From: Chlorops oryzae
Lineage: Eukaryota; Arthropoda; Insecta; Diptera; Chloropidae
Length of the DNA: 64,000 nt
Assembly (NCBI GenBank): GCA_020466095.1
Contig: CM035806.1
Location: 169,181,871 to 169,245,870, forward strand
Direction of reading: 5' to 3'
Both the position numbers and the translations under genes were made by a program. Positions 58,454 through 64,000 of the stretch are shown here, in pieces; position 1 is the stretch's first letter, and each line of letters opens with the position of its first letter. Under the pieces are notes generated by a model. The model was given only the letters and a program-made list of their open reading frames with translations. It was not told where the DNA came from and did not search any database.

Positions 58454-58696
58454 CAGGGCTCGGATTTTGTTGATTTTTATAAATTTAAAGCATACTTAAT
58501 GGGGCTAAAATTTTCTCACCAACATTTTGCAAATAACTCAAGCGAAGTTGAATTTCAAACCGCTTTTCTAGTTTCAAACAAATTCATGTTGAAGTAAAAA
58601 ATCGATTAGAATCTTAACTTAATGTGAGCCGAACATTATTTTTACTCCATAAAGTATGCTTCAAATTTTATAAAAGTCAACAAAATCCGAGCCCTG
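58454..58696. mobile_element. hAT MITE, CAGGGCTCGGA family, intact duplication
   Basis: CAGGGCTCGGATTTTGTTGA and its inverse bound 243 bases flanked by GATATTAG on both sides (58446-58453 and 58697-58704). Orientation is opposite to the copy at 17265. Confidence 0.9.
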
Positions 58697-58811
58697 GATA
58701 TTAGAAATTGTTTTAGAAGGTATTTATTCGAATATTTTTTTGAGGTTTTTCGCTATGAAGAGCTCTCGATATCTTCGAATATGTGAAGGGGTGGGAATGA
58801 GTTTTTTGTTT

Positions 58812-59073
58812 AAGGCCATAAGGCGGGGGCCCCATATACCGTCTTTTGTTGAATTTCTTTATGAAAACTACCGCTTTTGCAACGCCCACTTTTCCTTCAA
58901 ATTCAAATTCATTGAAATATTTCGAACAAGTCCGATTTTGGGGCACTTTTGAGATTTTTGTGACGGATCCTAGTACTGGAGGTACCCCAAAAAATGGTCC
59001 GATCGGGTCCATTCTCTAACTAGTTCTTACTCATGTCCCACGCACAACCACGCCACCGACTGTGTCGGGTATA
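58812..59073 (+). mobile_element. Helentron/mini-me-type fragment
   Basis: Has AAGGCCATAAGG, CCACTTTTCC-like text, CCTAGTACTGGAGGTACC, TCCGATCGGGTCCATTCT and the terminal GACTGTGTCGGGTATA, but lacks the start and the GTCY tract. A short, internally deleted copy. Confidence 0.65.
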
Positions 59074-59198
59074 AAAAAAGGGGTTTTAATGACGCTAGCG
59101 CATAGCGAAATCGGGCCACTGTGCATTGAAGAAATGAAAAATTTATTGGAATAATTTTTTTATGAATATTTTATACGGATGGATCGGCTGTTACTTAC

Positions 59199-59410
59199 GT
59201 GCTGTAGATTGGAATTCCGCAAATTGGCCACATGATCATAGTTTCTATAACAACCCGTACCTGTCGTCGCTGGATTTCGTTCGCTGGTCGAGTCGCCGTC
59301 GGAGCTATTCCCATCCGTCTGCGAGAGATTGTGCCCTGTGGGTGACCGGCGTAGCGCGTGCGTTAAACGATGCCAATTTTTAATTGATCTATTGCGGCTT
59401 TCACGCTTTT
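59199..59410 (-). CDS. Most upstream visible exon of the minus-strand gene
   Basis: Donor CAGCAC|GTAAGT in phase 0 joins to the exon at 58030. The acceptor is placed at TTAG before AAAAGCGT (59411-59412), but the frame stays open further upstream, so the left boundary is less certain. It encodes about 70 residues: [20 protein letters not shown], then [20 protein letters not shown], then [30 protein letters not shown]. The basic start followed by a Ser/Thr-rich region would fit a juxtamembrane or linker position, but this is speculation. No start codon is seen, so the 5' part of the gene lies beyond the window. Confidence 0.7.
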
Positions 59411-59412
59411 CT

Positions 59413-59609
59413 AATATTGTATGTGAATGTGTACGAACGATGTTCGATCGTTTATGTGGTATATGAGTTGTTGTTGGTTTTAGGTTTTTTTTTATTTTTA
59501 TTTTTTATTTTTGTAAATTTGAATGTGAGTTGAGAGTGTTGAGTTTCGCCAAGAAAAAAAAAAAAAAAAAAATTTTGAAATGAATGACGATCGCGTATTA
59601 TGAGGCGAG

Positions 59610-59641
<32 letters not shown>

Positions 59642-60561
59642 GCCATTTAAGTGGATATGTGCGATGTAATCGAATATGGGGATGGCATCATGATATTGAC
59701 GTTATTTGATAATCAATTGTCAATTGTCAATTGAAAATTGAAGAGCGGTTTTCGCGTTCGATGTTGATTGATTAGCATTAATGAGTAGGTATACCACATA
59801 CACGCACACATAGAGAAATAGAGAAGGGTTAGCCAAGTGTAGCGTTATATGAGAAGGATTTCATTCCGTTTTTCATTTGTTTTCGATTTTTATTTTTGTT
59901 TTAATTTTTTTAATTTAAAAAAAAATTTTTTTTTTCATTCAATATGGCACGTAAATGCATTATTTGCCCATCAAGCCATTTTGTTGGATTAGCAGTGGTA
60001 GCAATTTAGCGTTTTGATATCCGATTCGGAATCATCGATATATCATTTTTCCATTTTGAATATGATAATTGAGTTTTTGTTTAATTTTGTTTGTTTTTTT
60101 TTTTGTGTTTTTTCGTTTGGTAGAGCGGCAACGAAAATGTATGAAAAGAAAAAGAAATTCGTTGGAAAAAAATCTTTAATTTAAGATTTGTCTGATAGAT
60201 TTGTCCAATTCGAGAACGCCGAGAAATATTGCAGCACAACAACTTACAACAGAAAACGTTCAATGAGACAACAAACTATTTTTGTTAGCAGCTGTTGAGT
60301 AGTAAGTACAAACACGAAAATATATGTATGCCTTTGTTAGATGGACTATATCTATTGCTATTTATTAGTAGATATGTATTACAATTTAGTACACGAGTAA
60401 ATAAAAAGAAATAAAAAAAAAACGATACAACGTCAAATACAAAATGATTATAGAACTAAAGCAAAGCAACTAAACAAACAACAAAAACAAAAAAAACAAA
60501 AAAAATTTCAAAAGAATTCAGTTTTCGCCTCTCCCTCAAAACGAATTGAAGCTGTTGTAAC
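59413..60561. other. Intron sequence, low complexity
   Basis: A- and T-runs at 59554-59572 and 59615-59641, and TTTTTAATT-rich text near 59880-59940. No further upstream exon of the minus-strand gene was identified. Confidence 0.4.
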
Positions 60562-60856
60562 CAGGGCTAGGTTGCTTTCATAAATTTAAAGCATACTTTA
60601 TGGGGTAACATTTTGCGAATAAAGGGTCTGGCGGGAAAGGAATTTTTAAATTTAGTGGATTTTTCGATAGGTGCCATCTAAAAACACTGTGGAGAGCACT
60701 TTTTAGATTTTTATTTTGAACGGTCCTTGAAAATCCTCTTAATAAGCCTTTTTTCAAAAATTTATATCTCAACAACCAATTGAGATAGAGAGACGATCTA
60801 AACAGATTTTGTTAGATAATAAAACAGGGAAGCCAAAAAAATTTTTTTTAATTTTT

Positions 60857-60916
60857 ACACTGAGAAAAATTTTTTCACAAAACTAAAAAGAAATTTTTGA
60901 ATATTTTTTTCAGTGT
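60857..60916 (+). repeat. About 60-bp hairpin element
   Basis: ACACTGAGAAAAATTTTTTC to TTTTTTTCAGTGT, 60 bases. It closely matches the inverse of the unit at 2815-2877. Confidence 0.65.
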
Positions 60917-61260
60917 ACTCCCAGTTTCGCGCCGCTCTATAATTTTTTTTTTTAAATAGCCCCTAGTGTTTACTTCCATTTGAATGAAAAAAATATTCAA
61001 ATCGGATGGCGCAGCAGTGTGATATTCAAAAAACTGCAAGTGCACCTACATATAGGTATGCTCCGAGTACTAATATCCAGTACAAATGTGTGCAATATGG
61101 TACAAAAACCCATCACTCATACATACGCCCAGTCTTAAGTATAAAAAGATGCAGTATATTTTTCTAAATATTTCAAAAACTAATCTAGATAGAAAGATGA
61201 AACAAACGGTGAATCATTGTTAATAAAACAAGGAACCCAGAAAACTTCTTTTTATATTTT

Positions 61261-61320
61261 ACACTGAGAAAAATTTTTGCACTAGAAAGAAAACAAAAAT
61301 TAGGCAATTTTTTTCAGTGT
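61261..61320 (+). repeat. About 60-bp hairpin element
   Basis: ACACTGAGAAAAATTTTTGC to TTTTTTTCAGTGT, exactly 60 bases, in the same orientation as the unit at 60857. Confidence 0.65.
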
Positions 61321-61451
61321 ATTCCGGGTTTTGTAATACTTTTTTGCTGTTTTAAAAACATACCTCTCAGCTTAAACTTTTATTCAAAAGAAGATTCATT
61401 TAAATCGATGAATAGCTTCTTAAGATATGAGAGATGAGCCCTGGTTATAAC

Positions 61452-61869
61452 AAAGCTAAAATTTTAATATAGAGAGAATCTTTACACAATATGTTTGTGA
61501 GAAACAAGAGAAATAAAAGTTTAAAGAAAATGCAGAGATATTTTCAGAAAACTAGATAAGACACTACTTTGGCAAATGTGAAAAGGTAAGGTAGTCCCGG
61601 TAGCAGCTACTGCAATGGCGCTACGATAAAGAATAATCATTTTTTTTTTTAAGATTTCTATATAATACCATATTATTCTACCTATAAGTAAAGACACAAT
61701 TGGGTGCAAAATTTTGCGCTGCAGACTATTTTTAGATGGCCTACATTACATTTCATGATCTATGCGTCTTGTTTCCTGGACTGTCGCTGTTGCTACAGCT
61801 CTCTTTCTCTATAAGTTATGAATGTGAAATTAATTTTCGTATGTATACTGCGTTTATACGAATGCCTTA
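61452..61869. other. No gene recognised
   Basis: Nothing identified. Confidence 0.45.
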
Positions 61870-62368
61870 AGTGCCATTTCCAATGATGCGTTAGACGCAA
61901 GACGCATGATGCTACGTCAAATGGAATTTCCAAACAGTGCGTATGCGTGAGCCCTGAGATTTCTTAGTGAAGCACAATTGTGTAAAGTACTCGACTCATT
62001 ACAAGTTTTTTTTTTAGGGTTGTATATGAGACGTTTGAATAAAAATATAACCCAAAATTTAATTTTGAACGATAGAATAATGACACCAATTACTCAAATA
62101 TGCACTTTTAAATAAAAAATAAAAAAAAAACCAAGAGATATAAGAACAAATTGTTCATATTTCAATGAAAAGTGTTCCCACAATTATGAAGTACTCGAAA
62201 GCTAGGTACTCAATAGTTTCTACAACACTGTTATATTCCTTTTTTTCCAACTTTTTTATGCCTGATTTCCAATGTAGTGCAGGAATTCCTGCACATCAAT
62301 TCCTGCAATTCCTGTCATCGATGACATTACTGATGACATTGTCATGCAGGAGATAATTTCCCGCTGGG
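61870..62368. repeat. Chimeric palindromic repeat (two families joined)
   Basis: 61870-62310 matches the left part of 36960-37717 (GTGCCATTTCCAATGATGCG, then CAGTGCGTATGCGTGAGCC) up to the inner GATTTCCAATGTAGTGCAGG palindrome. From about 62315 it changes to the inverse of the left end of 41678-41985 (CATCGATGACAT, then ATTTCCCGCTGGG, ending 62368). The right arms of the first family are lost. Confidence 0.6.
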
Positions 62369-62644
62369 TATCGTTCAGCATACATATCGAAAAACACAGA
62401 GAGTTGCATTCAGTTTGTTGTTCCGGATTTCTCAAATTTCTGAGCGGATTTCGTTTGAAATTCATTTGTATGGGAAATCCGCTGGATTTCGACTGGATAT
62501 CGGCTGAAATCCTCAAAAGTGCCGAAATCTGCCGTCTCTGAATGCCATATAAGGATCATTTGAAATTATTTCGTTGTGTATTTTTTGAATATTTATTATT
62601 ATTTATTTTTTTTTTTTTTTGTCTTCTCAAAAGAATTTAAAGTA

Positions 62645-62789
62645 GGGGGCCTATCTCCAGCTCTGTCAAAACTTCATATAAAAATATGCTTCAAAAATTA
62701 ATCAGAAATTTTCTGTGTGTGTGTGTGTTTTTTTTTTATATGAAATTTTTAATTTCCTTTGCATTTCTGACAGAACTGGAGAGAGCCCC
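62645..62789. mobile_element. Short inverted-repeat MITE with GGGGCCTATCTCC ends
   Basis: GGGGCCTATCTCCAGCTCTG and its inverse (TTCTGACAGAACTGGAGAGA, then GCCCC) bound about 145 bases flanked by TA on both sides. A GT run lies in the loop. Confidence 0.6.
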
Positions 62790-62979
62790 TAAAAAAGAAA
62801 ACAGAAGCAAAAATAACTACAGCAAAAAAAAAAAAATTTAAGAATTCCATTTGAAATAAATGATGATAGTTACTCTTATGTCGAGATGTTCCTCAAGTGT
62901 TCTTCCCTATCAAAGTAATTCAAAATTATCCAATTGATGTACTACATGGGCTGAAAAGGCTTTGGCCTGACCTAGATAC

Positions 62980-63440
62980 GGCGCCACAAATCCAAAATCC
63001 CTATGCTCATTACAGAGTACCGACTTTCTGAGCAGAATTTGGCATTGTTACGCCGCAATAAGAAGGAGTTTTTTTTGCGTCGATTTGTGACTATGGATGA
63101 GACATGGATGAGACATGGATCCATCATGGATCATCATGGAATAATCTTCATAGATTATCTTCTTCAACATGGAAGAACAATCAACAAAAAATATTTATTT
63201 TGGGTTATTGCATCGATTGGACACCGAAATCAAGTCTAAACGGGCCTCAATTAGCGAGAAAAAAAATTCTCTTCCACCAAGACAACGCTCCAGCTCATTC
63301 TGCACGCGATACGACCCACAGTGAGATTTCAGCGGCAAAAATAGGATTTTTTGACCATCCTAATTTTATGATTTGTCGATTTAATCTAACTGAAAAAACT
63401 CTGGATAAGAATAATTCAAAACTGTGTTTTCAAAAAACAT
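62980..63440 (+). pseudogene. mariner-family transposase relic with an 11-base tandem duplication
   Basis: One frame carries LSEQNLALLRRNKKEFFLRR then FVTMDETW. The next frame carries MDETWIHH, LARKKILFHQDNAPAHSARD. These are the first catalytic Asp block and the HQDNAPAH second Asp block of mariner D,D34D transposases. The frame changes because ATGGATGAGAC at 63093-63103 is repeated at 63104-63114. The third Asp region is not recognisable and the HTH part is missing, so it is inactive. Confidence 0.85.
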
Positions 63441-64000
63441 AATTTTTTTATTATATATAAAAAATTAAGCTAAAGATAGAAAATGTTTTTTTTTCGAAAA
63501 ATTTTTTTCGGATTAAATCTACCAATGTTGCTATAAAGTTGATTTTTTATTAAAATTAAGAGTTTGATTTTTAAAAGAAATTAAAAATTGTGGCATTTTA
63601 TTGAATATCGAAGAGGAGGTGGGCTATCAAAATTTCTACCTCGAAAATGGCGCCTTTCCTTTTTTCAATGGACAAAAAGTTGATATGCTTTGTCGTGCTT
63701 TGTCTTCTAGTTGATATAAAAAAAAAAAGTCTGGAGTCTGTTCTAACGATCTATGAAAAAAAAATTCACCGCCCACTTACGATTGTCTCGATAAAGTTCA
63801 TTTTTATGTTAAAAATCACCGCGCAAATGTCGGGATATTAAGAAAAAAAATCATTGCATATGTTAAGGATGATCAGTATTCAATAACGCTTTATTATAAT
63901 TTCTGATGGCAATGTTTATAAGAAATTAAGAACTAAGGGTCAATTACAAAAACAAAACATTATAGTAAAATTTTTGTTTACGAATGTGAGAAAATACGAA
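63441..64000. other. No gene recognised (right edge)
   Basis: Probably includes the 3' remains of the mariner copy, but no terminal repeat was identified. Confidence 0.4.

Larger units (their letters stand above)
60562..61443. mobile_element. hAT-type element with CAGGGCTAGG ends and near-intact duplication
   Basis: The ends CAGGGCT and AGCCCTG are inverses. The flanks are GTTGTAAC (60554-60561) and GTTATAAC (61444-61451), seven of eight identical. The left end shares ATAAATTTAAAGCATACTTT with the CAGGGCTCGGA MITE, so this is a longer relative. It contains two of the 60-bp hairpins. No coding capacity. Confidence 0.65.

Overview
The window is eukaryotic and looks like a fly (brachyceran dipteran) genome: very AT-rich, intron-rich, coding well under 5%, and crowded with transposon families known from Diptera. 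These include DINE-1/mini-me-type Helentrons with (GTCC/GTCT)n tracts, mariner and Ty3/gypsy relics, a pogo-like element and many hAT-type non-autonomous elements. A tephritid-like fly is my guess, but the sequence does not settle the species.

One host gene is visible. It lies on the minus strand, enters from beyond the right end and runs leftwards through about 36 kb. I reconstructed its exons by joining open frames at splice sites: 59199-59410, 57725-58030, 46696-46809, 26307-27639, 26038-26231, 25694-25895 (or 25975) and 23045-23202. Every junction keeps the frame. The predicted part, about 840 residues, is mostly low-complexity (Gln/His, Asn, Ser/Thr, Gly) with a short helical segment, a Cys cluster, basic patches and Ser-rich phosphosite-like stretches. 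It resembles an intrinsically disordered scaffold or the cytoplasmic tail of a larger protein; I could not name the family. The locus appears able to make several products: an alternative Cys-rich last exon (40009-40062), a possible alternative first exon (33646-33825), and one exon (25694-25975) read in two frames through two 3' splice sites that give different C-termini.

Nearly everything else is transposon-derived. At 0-12.6 kb lie palindromic TTAA-flanked elements, a mariner relic and a hAT element. At 13.5-14.2 kb is a diverged tandem duplication ending in a splice-donor-like site. At 14-23 kb are nested pogo-like and ACAGGGTG elements and the probable 3' UTR. The introns (23-59 kb) hold stacked insertions, the deepest at 53982-57340. 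The right end holds a long hAT-like element, a chimeric palindromic junction and a mariner relic. Nine elements still have recognisable 8-base target duplications.

The most interesting observations are the dual-frame exon; several unrelated inverted-repeat elements that each carry tRNA-like pol III boxes A and B; a set of families with CCCTGCAG/CCCTGTAG ends and a TA target duplication inferred from an interrupted Helentron; and 60-base hairpin elements present three times.
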